Assembly: GCA_028824715.1 (NCBI GenBank)
Contig: JAPPCV010000169.1
Span: 44,478 to 108,477, forward strand
Length of the DNA stretch: 64,000 nucleotides
Direction: 5' to 3'
DNA from: Boseongicola sp.
GTDB taxonomy: Bacteria; Pseudomonadota; Alphaproteobacteria; Rhodobacterales; Rhodobacteraceae
In this document: in pieces, positions 44,990 to 54,145 of the stretch
How positions within the stretch are numbered: position 1 is the stretch's first letter
How the letters are laid out: every line of letters starts with the position of its first letter
Program-made: the position numbers and the translations under genes
Notes under the pieces: generated by a model
What the model was told of the DNA's origin: nothing
Database searches by the model: none
Seen by the model: the letters and a program-made list of their open reading frames with translations, nothing else

Positions 44990-45369
44990 TCACGACATCA
45001 TGGACGTTTTCGTCCGGATTTTCAATACGAAGAACAGGCGAAGCCAGGGCGGATCTGTTCCAACACTGTGCGCGATATCGAGAGGTCCGTGTTGCAGCTC
45101 CAACCCTTCTTCGGTCTCGCTTCGAGGAGTGCTTTCGATAGACGGGCGGCCTGGCCGGTGTCCCGGTACGGGAGTTCATGGCCAGACGGAGGCCCCGAGG
45201 CATCGTCCGGGCAGGCGAGACCGCCCCCAGGCTTTCCCGAAGCGGCGGTCGCGCCGACCGAGAAGCTGGACGCCAGGAGCGCGGCACTGATCTTCGCTCC
45301 GGATCTTGATGCGGTCTTTGAGGGATCTTCGCGGCACTGAATTCCAGCGCTGCAATTCGGGAGACGACG

Positions 45370-45525
45370 ATGCGCACGCTTTCGGAGGCCTTGGCTGAGC
45401 AGCACGGAATCGAAGGGATCGCTGAGGGCGAGGCCAGTGCACGCCAACTGGAGATTCGTTTCGCGTTCGGGATGGTATTCTCGTTGCAAGAGACGGAACT
45501 TTCGGTGGAGCTCCCAGCAGCATGA
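45370..45525 (+). pseudogene. Rpn/transposase_31-type nuclease, C-terminal part
   Basis: Fifty-one codons encoding MRTLSEALAEQHGIEGIAEGEASARQLEIRFAFG, the charged repeat (EG-x-AEGEA) and RRFG-like end of Rpn proteins. A preceding in-phase stretch after a stop (FAALNSSAAIRETT) may extend it upstream. Sequence between 44990 and 45370 is degenerate. With the N-terminal part at 43.3 kb it may be one gene split by the AbiEii-like insert, or pieces of two genes. Confidence 0.55.
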
Positions 45526-45586
45526 ACATTCGGCTGCTGTCCCTGCGCACCTTGAATTCGCCCTTGCGCGGACCCGAGCCCTCGGA

Positions 45587-48127
45587 TCAGGACCTTTTGC
45601 GTCGACGGCGCGCCTTGCCGCGCGTCGCTTCACGCTCCTCGATGAGGCGGGTTGCAGCGGCCATGTCAATGCTGGCGGGATCGGTGTCCTTGGGGAGCGT
45701 CGCGTTCACCTTGTTCCACTTCACGTATGGTCCGTACTTGCCGTCCAGAACGGTCACGGTGCCGCCGCGTTCGGGGTGTTCGCCAAGTTCCTTCAGCACC
45801 GGGGCGTTCCAGCCCCGCTTTCCGCGGGAGGCGGCCTTTGCCGCGATGAGCTCGACGGCACGGTTCATGCCTACGCTCCAAACGTCCTCGATCGACTCGA
45901 GATTTGCGGTCGTGCCGCCCTTGGAACTCGTCGATTCCGCGTGTTTCAGGTAGGGTCCGAAGCGTCCGAGATTGGCCCAAATCGACACTCCGTCTTCAGG
46001 ATGCTGGCCAACGAGACGCGGCAGGTCGAGGAGCCTGAGCGCGTCCTCGAGCGTGATCGCGGCCGGGTCCCAGGTTTCAGGCACGCCGCGGCGCAACGGC
46101 TTTTCCCCGTCAGCCGAAGTCTCGCCTCGCTGAACATAGGGTCCGAAGCGGCCCTTTTGGACCCAGATCGCATCTTCGCCGTCCTCGCCCAGTTTCCTGC
46201 CCTCGGGAGGCAGGTCGCTTTCCGGCTCGGCGCCTGGCGGCCCGAAGGCACGCGTGTAACGGCACTCGGGATAGTTCGAGCAACCGATGAAGGCGCCGCC
46301 TGAGCGGGCGGTTCGCACCGACAACTGCCCGGCGCCGCAATGGGGACAGACGCGAGAGTCGCGGCCGTCCTCGGTTGGCGGAAAGAGGTGCGGCGCCAGA
46401 ACCTCGTTGATCTTTTCCAGGACGTCGGCGAACCGGAGTTCGGACGTTTCCTCGATGGCAGCGTTGAACTCGTCCCAGAAGCGTGCGAGCACGTCCTTCC
46501 AGTTGCGGGATCCGGACGTTATGTCGTCGAGTTCCTCCTCGAGCTTGGCCGTGAAATCGTAGCTCAGGTAGCGGCGGAAATAGTTCATGAGGAAAGCGGT
46601 CACCAACTGTCCCTTTTCCTCCGGGTGGAGCCGGTCTTTCTCCTTTCGCACGTATCCCCTGTCTTGAATCGTCGTGACGACAGACGCGTAGGTCGACGGC
46701 CGCCCGATGCCGATCTCTTCCATCTTCTTGACGAGCGTGGCTTCAGTGTAGCGCGGAGGCGGCTTGGTGAAGTGCTGCTCGGGCAGGACCTGGCGCTGTC
46801 GCACCGACTCGTCCTTGTCCATTCGGGGCAGGATCCTGCCGTTGTCATCGACAACGTCGTCGCGACCTTCCTCGTAGACTCTCAGGAAGCCGTCGAAGAT
46901 CTGCACCTGACCGGTCGCTCGGAGGTCGGTCCCGCCATCCACGCTGGCGATGTCGACAGTGGTCCGTTCGAACCTGGCAAACTCCATTTGGCTGGCGATC
47001 GCTCGCCTCCAAATGAGGTCGTACAGGTCTAGCTGGCCTTTGTCTTGAATTCGCAGCGAGGCCGGGTCTGCCGACAAGCGCGTCGGGCGGATGCACTCAT
47101 GCGCTTCCTGCGCGTTCTTCGCCTTGCTCTTGTGTCTGCGCGGGCTCTTGGGAAGGTACTTGGCGCCAAACCGATCCTTGATCGCATCGCGGACGGCCAC
47201 AATCGCCTCGGGAGCCATGTCAACCCCGTCCGTTCGCATGTAAGTGATGTGCCCGGCTTCGTAGAGCCTCTGTGCCGCCTGCATCGTCGCTTGTGCCCCG
47301 AATCCCAGCTTGCGGGATGCTTCCTGCTGCAGCGTGGAAGTTATGAACGGTGCCGGCGGATTGCGCGTAACGGGTTTCGCTTCGACCGACCTGACCAAAA
47401 GTTCGCTTGACTGGATTGCCTTGACCGCCTCCTTCGCCCGTTCCTCATCGGGGATGTCGAGCCTGTCGAGTCTCTTGCCGTCGAGCACGGTCAGTCGAGC
47501 CTCAAACTCCTCCCCTCTCGGCGTGGCGAGGACCGCCCTGACGGTCCAGTACTCTTGAACCCGGAACGCCTCCACTTCCATTTCGCGCTCAACGATGAGT
47601 CGCAGGCAAACGGACTGCACACGGCCCGCCGACCTTGCCCCGGGCAGCTTTCTCCAAAGCACCGGCGAGAGCGTGTAGCCAACCAGGTAGTCCAGTGCGC
47701 GGCGGGCAAGATAGGCCTCGACGAGGTCACGATCGACCTTGCGCGGGTTTTCCATCGCCTCGGCCAGGCCCCTCCTCGTGACGGAGTTGAAGGCAATCCG
47801 GTCGACCCTTGTGCCTTCCCGGATGGCCTTGCGGGCGCGAAGCGCCTCCTCAAGGTGCCAGGAGATCGCCTCGCCCTCGCGGTCAGGGTCGGTGGCGAGA
47901 ATCAGCGCCGCATCCTTTTTGAGAGCGTCGGCGATTGCCCTGATGTGGCCCCTTGAGTCGGGCGGCACCTCCCACTTCATCGCGAAGTTGTGGTCGGGAT
48001 CCACCGAACCCTCCTTTTCGGCAAGATCGCGCACGTGACCGAAACTTGCGAGCACGGTGTAGTTCTTGCCGAGATAGTTCTTGATCGTCTTGGCCTTGGC
48101 GGGAGACTCGACGACGACGACAGGCAT
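45587..48127 (-). CDS. topA: DNA topoisomerase I
   Basis: Type IA topoisomerase that relaxes negative supercoils; 846 residues. TOPRIM domain PVVVVESPAKAKTIKNYLG and ATDPDREGEAISWHL (DxDxE), the active-site tyrosine in AGHITYMRTDG, and a C-terminal zinc finger CPHCGAGQLSVRTARSGGAFIGCSNYPECRY. Then several C-terminal GRFGPYVQ/KYGPYVKW repeats and a basic tail (GKARRRRKRS). The ATG at 48127 has GGGAG upstream; an extension to 48334 lacks a site. Usual dprA neighbour is absent. Confidence 0.96.
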   Translation of the reverse strand: MPVVVVESPAKAKTIKNYLGKNYTVLASFGHVRDLAEKEGSVDPDHNFAMKWEVPPDSRGHIRAIADALKKDAALILATDPDREGEAISWHLEEALRARKAIREGTRVDRIAFNSVTRRGLAEAMENPRKVDRDLVEAYLARRALDYLVGYTLSPVLWRKLPGARSAGRVQSVCLRLIVEREMEVEAFRVQEYWTVRAVLATPRGEEFEARLTVLDGKRLDRLDIPDEERAKEAVKAIQSSELLVRSVEAKPVTRNPPAPFITSTLQQEASRKLGFGAQATMQAAQRLYEAGHITYMRTDGVDMAPEAIVAVRDAIKDRFGAKYLPKSPRRHKSKAKNAQEAHECIRPTRLSADPASLRIQDKGQLDLYDLIWRRAIASQMEFARFERTTVDIASVDGGTDLRATGQVQIFDGFLRVYEEGRDDVVDDNGRILPRMDKDESVRQRQVLPEQHFTKPPPRYTEATLVKKMEEIGIGRPSTYASVVTTIQDRGYVRKEKDRLHPEEKGQLVTAFLMNYFRRYLSYDFTAKLEEELDDITSGSRNWKDVLARFWDEFNAAIEETSELRFADVLEKINEVLAPHLFPPTEDGRDSRVCPHCGAGQLSVRTARSGGAFIGCSNYPECRYTRAFGPPGAEPESDLPPEGRKLGEDGEDAIWVQKGRFGPYVQRGETSADGEKPLRRGVPETWDPAAITLEDALRLLDLPRLVGQHPEDGVSIWANLGRFGPYLKHAESTSSKGGTTANLESIEDVWSVGMNRAVELIAAKAASRGKRGWNAPVLKELGEHPERGGTVTVLDGKYGPYVKWNKVNATLPKDTDPASIDMAAATRLIEEREATRGKARRRRKRS

Positions 48128-48369
48128 AGTGGGCTCCCGAAATGCGAACGCGGTTGTGGCGGCGGAAGATGTGGGGCGTTGTTGGCATTTGTCAATGTGT
48201 GACGGGCGGCGACTGTCGCATTCGGCATTTCCGGGGCTCTTTGCACGGAGATCGTTCGCAAGAACGGCCCAAGGTTCGCCCACGCCAGACTGGTTCGGCA
48301 CGCGGTGCGCGAGAGCCGAATCGCCGGCTTGCACGGCTACTCGGGTCTTTCGTCATCCCGCCCTATCGA

Positions 48370-49794
48370 TCAGGCCGAAGAACCGCCTACCGTCAGGTTG
48401 CCGATCAGGAGAGTGGGCTGACCGACGCCGACAGGCACCCATTGCCCGGCCTTGCCACAGTTTCCGATGCCGGGGTCGAGTTCCATGTCGTTGCCGACCG
48501 CGCGAATGTGCTGGAGCGCAGTGGCCCCGTCACCGATCAGGGTCGCGCCCTTCACTGGCTCGCAGATCTTGCCATCCCTGACTCGGTAGGCTTCCGTGCA
48601 GGAAAACACGAACTTCCCGTTCGTTATGTCCACCTGTCCGCCGCCGAAGCCGACGGCATGGATGCCGTCCTTGACCTCGGCGATGATCGTTTCGGGTTCT
48701 GAGAGACCCGGCAGCATGTACGTGTTTGTCATTCTCGGCATGGGGGCATGCGCGAAGCTCTCGCGACGACCGTTGCCGGTCGGTGCCACGCCCAGCAGCC
48801 GCGCATTCTGACGATCCTGCATGTAGTTCACGAGGATGCCGTCCTTGATCAGGACATTCCGGCTCGAAGGCGTGCCCTCGTCGTCGACATGCAACGACCC
48901 GCGACGGTCCGGGAGCGTCCCGTCGTCCAGCACGGTCACGTCGCTTGCGGCAATTTTCTGTCCCATGAGGCCGGCAAACGCGGAGGATTTCTTGCGGTTG
49001 AAGTCACCCTCGAGGCCATGGCCGATCGCCTCGTGCAGGAGAATGCCTGGCCAGCCCGGACCAAGGGACACGTCCATTGCGCCTGCCGGCGCCGGCACCG
49101 CGTCGAGATTGACAAGGGCAACGCGAAGGGCTTCGCGCACGAGCGATTGCCAGTGTTCAGGTGCAATCAGCCTGGAGAGGCCGTGGCGGCCTCCTCTTCC
49201 TGCCATGCCGGATTCGCGGCGACTGTCCCTTTCGACGATCACGCTGACATTCAGGCGCGCCATCGGCCGCGTATCGGTGACGCAGCGGCCGTCGGGGCGC
49301 AGTATGGCAACCTCCTGAAGCGACGCCGCAAGTGTCGCGGAAACCTGAACGACACGGGAGTCAAGGTCGCGGGCATATGCGTCGATCTCCTTCAGTGTCT
49401 CGATCTTGAGGGGAAACTCGGCATCCTCCATGGGATTCTCGTCGCCGTAGAACCTGTGCATCCCAGGCGCCGGCGATGCGGCGAGCGAACCGCCCCCATC
49501 GCCCACGGCCAGCCGGACGGTCCTGGCCGCCCGATGCAAGCCGGCCTGGCTGATCTCGGTCGAATGAGCGTATCCGGCGGTTTCGCCTTGAATGGCACGG
49601 AGCCCGAAGCCTTCCGCCCTGTCGTAGCTCGCATTCCGCACGCGCCCGTCGTCATAGGCGAGCACCTCAGAGCGACGGCGTTCCAGAAACAGCTCGCCGT
49701 CCTCCGCGCCCCTGACCGTGTCTTGCAACAGTTGGAGAGCGGCATCCTTGTCCAGATGCGTCTCAAACGGCCTAAACTGGGTCGGCACGGCCAT
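48370..49794 (-). CDS. tldD: TldD metalloprotease
   Basis: A 474-residue TldD/PmbA-family metalloprotease subunit, which with TldE processes modified peptides and degrades CcdA-type antitoxins. The HExxxH zinc site is seen in ILLHEAIGHGLEGDFNRKKSS, followed by the GTPSSRNVLIKDGILVNYMQDRQNARLLG stretch, MPRMTNTYMLPG and the last IGDG. AAGGAG precedes the ATG. Partner tldE is not in the window. It is divergent from coxB. Confidence 0.96.
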   Translation of the reverse strand: MAVPTQFRPFETHLDKDAALQLLQDTVRGAEDGELFLERRRSEVLAYDDGRVRNASYDRAEGFGLRAIQGETAGYAHSTEISQAGLHRAARTVRLAVGDGGGSLAASPAPGMHRFYGDENPMEDAEFPLKIETLKEIDAYARDLDSRVVQVSATLAASLQEVAILRPDGRCVTDTRPMARLNVSVIVERDSRRESGMAGRGGRHGLSRLIAPEHWQSLVREALRVALVNLDAVPAPAGAMDVSLGPGWPGILLHEAIGHGLEGDFNRKKSSAFAGLMGQKIAASDVTVLDDGTLPDRRGSLHVDDEGTPSSRNVLIKDGILVNYMQDRQNARLLGVAPTGNGRRESFAHAPMPRMTNTYMLPGLSEPETIIAEVKDGIHAVGFGGGQVDITNGKFVFSCTEAYRVRDGKICEPVKGATLIGDGATALQHIRAVGNDMELDPGIGNCGKAGQWVPVGVGQPTLLIGNLTVGGSSA

Positions 49795-49952
49795 GCCTGG
49801 CTCCTTCTGAGTTGTGGAAAAGCGTCTGAATGCCGCAATCAGATGCCTTGTTCATGAACATCTTATATGGTTTCTAGCGTCTGAAGAACAACCGGCGGGC
49901 CATGCCGACCTGAGGCATGCCAGAATGCCATTGCGAACAGGATCCTAGACTG

Positions 49953-50834
49953 ATGCGCCTCAGAACCCTTCTCACTGGCCTGACCATGCTCGCTGCCGGG
50001 ACCGCAGCACATGCGCAGGATTTGCCTTTCATCGGGCAACCGGACCAGGCCGGGCTTGGTTTCCAGACGCCAACGACCGAACTCGCGCGTGACATCCAAT
50101 GGCTCGACGGAATGGTGCTCATCATCATCACGGCGATTTCGCTGTTCGTCATGGCGCTGCTTCTGATTTGCATCGTGCGTTTCAATCGCCGCGTCAATCC
50201 GGACCCGGCAAGTTTCACGCACAACACGCCGGTCGAGGTGGCATGGACAGTCATTCCGATCGTGATCCTGGTCTTCATCGGCGCGTTTTCGCTTCCGGTG
50301 CTGTTCAAGCAGCAGATCATTCCGGAGCCGGAGGTGTTCATCAAGGCGACGGGCAATCAGTGGTACTGGGAGTACGAGTATCCAGACGAGGACATCAGCT
50401 TTGCGAGTTACATGATTGGAATTGACAGTGCGAACCAGCTGACGCCGGAAACCTCGCGACAACTGGCCGAAGCGGGCTACACGGACGAGCATTTCCTCCT
50501 CGCCACGGACACTTCGGTCGTCATTCCAACCGGCAAGGTCGTCGTGGTTCAAGTCACCGCCGCCGACGTGATTCATGCCTGGACCATCCCGTCGTTCGGC
50601 GTGAAACAGGATGCCGTTCCTGGCCGACTCGCCGAGCTCTGGTTCGAGGTCGACGAAGGCCATGAGGGAGTCTATTTCGGGCAGTGTTCCGAACTTTGCG
50701 GCCTCAGTCATTCCTACATGCCGATCACGGTCAAGGCAGTTTCGGCCGCCGAATACGACGCGTGGGTCGCAGACACCCGGGCGGCCGGAAACTACATCGA
50801 GCCCGGTCCGATCCGGTTGGCGGCAAGCGAGTAA
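49953..50834 (+). CDS. ctaC: Cytochrome c oxidase subunit II
   Basis: Carries the CuA centre that accepts electrons from cytochrome c; 293 residues. A signal peptide ([22 protein letters not shown]) is followed by two membrane helices, an aromatic [13 protein letters not shown] stretch, and the CuA ligands in [18 protein letters not shown] and [17 protein letters not shown]. The ATG at 49953 begins the signal peptide. Subunit I (ctaD) is not adjacent, as is usual in Rhodobacteraceae. It heads a rightward assembly cluster. Confidence 0.96.
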   Translation: MRLRTLLTGLTMLAAGTAAHAQDLPFIGQPDQAGLGFQTPTTELARDIQWLDGMVLIIITAISLFVMALLLICIVRFNRRVNPDPASFTHNTPVEVAWTVIPIVILVFIGAFSLPVLFKQQIIPEPEVFIKATGNQWYWEYEYPDEDISFASYMIGIDSANQLTPETSRQLAEAGYTDEHFLLATDTSVVIPTGKVVVVQVTAADVIHAWTIPSFGVKQDAVPGRLAELWFEVDEGHEGVYFGQCSELCGLSHSYMPITVKAVSAAEYDAWVADTRAAGNYIEPGPIRLAASE

Positions 50835-50840
50835 GAGCAA

Positions 50841-51764
50841 ATGCCTGACCTCGCGATCAGCGCTGCGCAAGAACACGAGCCGACATTCGGCGACTACGTT
50901 GCGCTGCTTAAGCCAAGAGTGATGTCACTCGTGGTCTTTACGGCGCTGGTCGGGCTCCTGGTCGCCCCGGCCTCGCTGCATGCAATCGAAGCGGTTGCGG
51001 CAATGCTGTTCATTGCGCTTGGGGCAGGTGCCGCGGGCGCCCTGAACATGTGGTACGATGCGGACATCGACTCGATCATGCGGCGGACGATGAATCGCCC
51101 GGTTCCGAGCGGTCGTGTCGCACCGGACGAGGCCCTGGCAATCGGCATTGGCCTTTCCGGCCTCTCGGTCGTGATGCTTGGTTTGGCGACGAACATGCTC
51201 GCGGCCTCCCTTCTGGCCATCACGATCTTGTTCTACGTGGCCATCTACACGATATGGCTGAAGCGTCGGACGCCGCAGAACATCGTGATCGGTGGAGCGG
51301 CCGGAGCCTTTCCGCCGGTGATCGGCTGGGTTGCGGCAACCGGAAGCGTCTCCCTGGAAGCCTGCCTGATGTTCGCGTTGATCTTCATGTGGACACCGCC
51401 GCATTTCTGGGCTTTGGCGCTGTTCATGCGATCCGACTACGAGGATGCCGGCGTCCCGATGCTTACGGTGACCCATGGCCGACCTGCGGCGCGGAGACAC
51501 ATCCTGGCCTACACGCTGCTCCTCGTGCCCGTTTCGCTTTGGCTTGCCCTGGGTCCGGTCGGCGGCCCGGTGAGTCTTGCGGCTGCCGTCGTGCTGAACC
51601 TCATGTTCATACGTGGCGCGGTCCGGATATGCATGCGTGCAGAGTCTGTTGCCCAAGGCGACGGTTACGCCGCGGAAAAGGCGTTCTTTCGCGCCTCGCT
51701 GTTCTACCTCTTTCTCCATTTCGGTGCGTTCCTCGCGGACGCGGTGGTGAGGCAGGCGTCATGA
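50841..51764 (+). CDS. ctaB: Protoheme IX farnesyltransferase (heme O synthase)
   Basis: UbiA-family prenyltransferase that turns heme B into heme O for the oxidase. The 307-residue protein has about nine hydrophobic segments, the LKPRVMSLVVFTAL start, the Asp-rich motif NMWYDADIDSIMRRTMNRPVPSG and the second loop MRSDYEDAGVPMLTVTHG. It lies six bases after ctaC and overlaps the following small gene. Confidence 0.96.
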   Translation: MPDLAISAAQEHEPTFGDYVALLKPRVMSLVVFTALVGLLVAPASLHAIEAVAAMLFIALGAGAAGALNMWYDADIDSIMRRTMNRPVPSGRVAPDEALAIGIGLSGLSVVMLGLATNMLAASLLAITILFYVAIYTIWLKRRTPQNIVIGGAAGAFPPVIGWVAATGSVSLEACLMFALIFMWTPPHFWALALFMRSDYEDAGVPMLTVTHGRPAARRHILAYTLLLVPVSLWLALGPVGGPVSLAAAVVLNLMFIRGAVRICMRAESVAQGDGYAAEKAFFRASLFYLFLHFGAFLADAVVRQAS

Positions 51765-51949
51765 GCGGCATCAGGGCCACCCACGAATTGCACGCGCGCC
51801 GTTTTTCGCGGAATCTCGGTGTGGCGGTCGCGCTCGCCGTATTCGTTGCCGTTGTTTTCGCGCTGACCGTGGTCAAGATGAAGCGCGGCGACCCGCTGCA
51901 GGGCTTCGATCATGTCGTGCGGCCCGGGATGGAGGTTTCCGGATCATGA
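51761..51949 (+). CDS. Small membrane protein of the oxidase cluster (CoxF-like)
   Basis: Sixty-two residues: MSGIRATHELHARRFSRN, one transmembrane helix (LGVAVALAVFVAVVFALTVV), then KMKRGDPLQGFDHVVRP. Starts inside the ctaB stop (ATGA) and ends overlapping ctaG. A single-span protein is regularly found at this place in alphaproteobacterial cta clusters and is sometimes called CoxF; its precise role in oxidase assembly is not established. Confidence 0.78.
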   Translation: MSGIRATHELHARRFSRNLGVAVALAVFVAVVFALTVVKMKRGDPLQGFDHVVRPGMEVSGS

Positions 51950-52533
51950 TGGATTCACGACAGCGCACGGCGGCAAGACTTGTGGGCGTGGTCGTGGTCA
52001 TGGGATCGCTCGCATGGGCATCGGTGCCCCTCTATGATCTCTTTTGCAGGGTCACCGGGTGGGGCGGCACGACGGATGTCGCCGAATCCCCGCTTGAAGA
52101 GCCCTTGGACGAAGTGCTCACGGTCCGCTTCGATGCTTCGACCGCGTCGGGGATGCCGTGGGAGTTCAGGCCGGAGCAGGTCAAGATGCCGATCCGGATC
52201 GGTGAGGAAGGCCTGGCATTCTACGAGGCATACAACCCAACGAGCCGAACGATCGCAGGCACGGCAAGCTTCAATGTCGCACCGTTTTCTGCCGGCGCGC
52301 ACTTCTCGAAAATCGACTGCTTCTGCTTTGAACTGCAGGTGCTTGAACCTGGCCAGCGAGTCAGCATGCCAGTCAGCTTTTTCATCGAACCCGCGATTCT
52401 TGACGATCCCGATGCAAGGTTTGTCAAGACGATCACGCTGTCCTACACGTTCCACGACGTGGACCTGCCCGAAGACTACCGTTCCGAACAGGCGGGGCTT
52501 GGCGAGGGCGGGACGGAATCGCAACTGAACTAG
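51946..52533 (+). CDS. ctaG: Cytochrome c oxidase assembly protein CtaG/Cox11
   Basis: Inserts copper (CuB) into subunit I. The 195-residue protein has an N-terminal anchor ([28 protein letters not shown], a Cox11 hallmark), a periplasmic domain with [28 protein letters not shown] including the copper-binding CFCF, and [10 protein letters not shown] near the end. Overlaps the small gene before it. Function follows directly from the family. Confidence 0.96.
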   Translation: MMDSRQRTAARLVGVVVVMGSLAWASVPLYDLFCRVTGWGGTTDVAESPLEEPLDEVLTVRFDASTASGMPWEFRPEQVKMPIRIGEEGLAFYEAYNPTSRTIAGTASFNVAPFSAGAHFSKIDCFCFELQVLEPGQRVSMPVSFFIEPAILDDPDARFVKTITLSYTFHDVDLPEDYRSEQAGLGEGGTESQLN

Positions 52534-52552
52534 AATCCTGGAGAAGGCCGGC

Positions 52553-53371
52553 ATGGCGCACGAAAAGAACCACGACTATCACATCCTGCACCCGTCGGTC
52601 TGGCCGTTCATCGGTGCGGTTTCCGGCTTTGTCATGCTGTTCGGCTTCGTGCTGGCATTTGGGCAGAACACCCCGGAAGACCTCAAACAGCCCTACTTGT
52701 TCATCATCGGCCTGATTGGCGTCTTCTACGTCATGTATGCCTGGTGGGCGGACGTGATCCAGGAATCCATCGTCGGTGACCACACCCCGGTCGTGAGAAT
52801 CGGTCTCCGCTACGGATTCATCATGTTCATCATGTCGGAAGTCATGTTCTTTTCGGCGTGGTTCTGGGCATTCTTCAAGAACGCGCTCTATCCCATGAGC
52901 CCCGAGAGCCCGGCCGTGGACGGCGTTTGGCCACCTGCCGGCATCGAGACCTTCGATCCCTGGCACCTTCCGCTCATCAACACGTTGATCCTCCTCTGCT
53001 CGGGAGCGGCTGCAACTTGGGCTCATCACGCGATCGCGCACGAGAACAATCGCAAGGACATGGCGACGGGGCTCATCGTCGCGATCATCCTTGGCGTGCT
53101 CTTCACGGTCTTCCAGGCCTACGAGTACAGCCACGCGGCATTCGGGTTCTCGGGAAACATTTATGGCGCCACCTTTTTCATGGCGACAGGTTTCCACGGG
53201 TTCCACGTCATCATCGGCACGATATTCCTCTTCGTGTGCTACCTGCGCGTGCGGGCCGGGCACTTCACGGCCGAGCGCCATGTCGGGTACGAGGCCGCGG
53301 CTTGGTACTGGCACTTCGTCGACGTCGTCTGGCTGTTTCTCTTTGCATCGATCTACATCTGGGGCAGTTGA
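52553..53371 (+). CDS. ctaE: Cytochrome c oxidase subunit III
   Basis: A 272-residue membrane protein with seven hydrophobic segments. Hallmarks are [25 protein letters not shown] at the start, [42 protein letters not shown] and [20 protein letters not shown], and the last [28 protein letters not shown] precedes the ATG. It lacks only the usual SURF1 overlap. Confidence 0.97.
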   Translation: MAHEKNHDYHILHPSVWPFIGAVSGFVMLFGFVLAFGQNTPEDLKQPYLFIIGLIGVFYVMYAWWADVIQESIVGDHTPVVRIGLRYGFIMFIMSEVMFFSAWFWAFFKNALYPMSPESPAVDGVWPPAGIETFDPWHLPLINTLILLCSGAAATWAHHAIAHENNRKDMATGLIVAIILGVLFTVFQAYEYSHAAFGFSGNIYGATFFMATGFHGFHVIIGTIFLFVCYLRVRAGHFTAERHVGYEAAAWYWHFVDVVWLFLFASIYIWGS

Positions 53372-53464
53372 CCTGAAGCGGATTGCCGCGTGACAGCGCA
53401 GCGCCGGGGTTTCGTCGCTGGCGCGTTTGGTGCAGTTTCGGGAAAGGCGCAGAGGCTTGGGGAC

Positions 53465-54136
53465 ATGCGACTGCTCTTTCCATTGATCGTCGGCGTGGGT
53501 GGCTGTTGCCTGCTTGCGTCACTGGGCGCATGGCAGTTGCAAAGGCTGGCCTGGAAGGAAGGGATCCTCGCCGAAATCGAATCGAAGATTGCCGCAGACC
53601 CGGTGCCGCTTCCAGCAACGCCGACCGCCGATCGCGACAAGTACCTTCCCGTCATCGTCGAAGGCGACTTTGTCGGCGAGGATGTCGCCGTGCTGGTGAG
53701 CCTGCCGCAGGTCGGACCGGCCTACAGGCTGGTAGCCTCGTTCAGGACGGCGGACGGAAGGCGCATCATGGTGGACAGGGGAGCCGTTCCGGTCGCGAAC
53801 CGTGCCCACGCCATGTCGGCCAGATCGGTGACCGTGCTTGGCAACCTTCACTGGCCTGACGAAGTGGACCGCTGGACGCCGCAGCCTGACCGCGAAGCAG
53901 GGGTCTGGTACGGGCGCGACCTGGCTGCGATGGCCGCAGAACTGCGGACCGAGCCTGTTCTTGTCGTGACCCGAGAGGCTTCAAGCAACGACCCGCCGGC
54001 AACGCCGTTGCCCGTGACGACTGACGGCATTCCAAACAGTCACCTGGGATATGCGGTCCAGTGGTTCGGCCTGGCGGCGGTCTGGGCGGTGATGACTCTC
54101 TTTCTGCTCTGGCGTATTCGGAAACGAACTGTCTGA
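53465..54136 (+). CDS. SURF1 family oxidase assembly protein
   Basis: Helps heme A insertion into subunit I. The 223-residue protein has an N-terminal helix followed by LGAWQLQRLAWKEGILAEIESKI, the SURF1 signature, a central periplasmic domain, and a C-terminal YAVQWFGLAAVWAVMTLFLLWRIRKR helix. The ATG at 53465 is used because family members start at this point; a GTG at 53390 would add 25 non-conserved residues. Followed after nine bases by thrC. Confidence 0.93.
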   Translation: MRLLFPLIVGVGGCCLLASLGAWQLQRLAWKEGILAEIESKIAADPVPLPATPTADRDKYLPVIVEGDFVGEDVAVLVSLPQVGPAYRLVASFRTADGRRIMVDRGAVPVANRAHAMSARSVTVLGNLHWPDEVDRWTPQPDREAGVWYGRDLAAMAAELRTEPVLVVTREASSNDPPATPLPVTTDGIPNSHLGYAVQWFGLAAVWAVMTLFLLWRIRKRTV

Positions 54137-54145
54137 GGAGTTGCC

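Noticed and set aside
44990-45369. Various open frames between the small antitoxin-like gene and the Rpn C-terminal piece
   Set aside because: Translations are Arg/Pro-rich and non-homologous; the stretch is more likely degenerate Rpn coding sequence.
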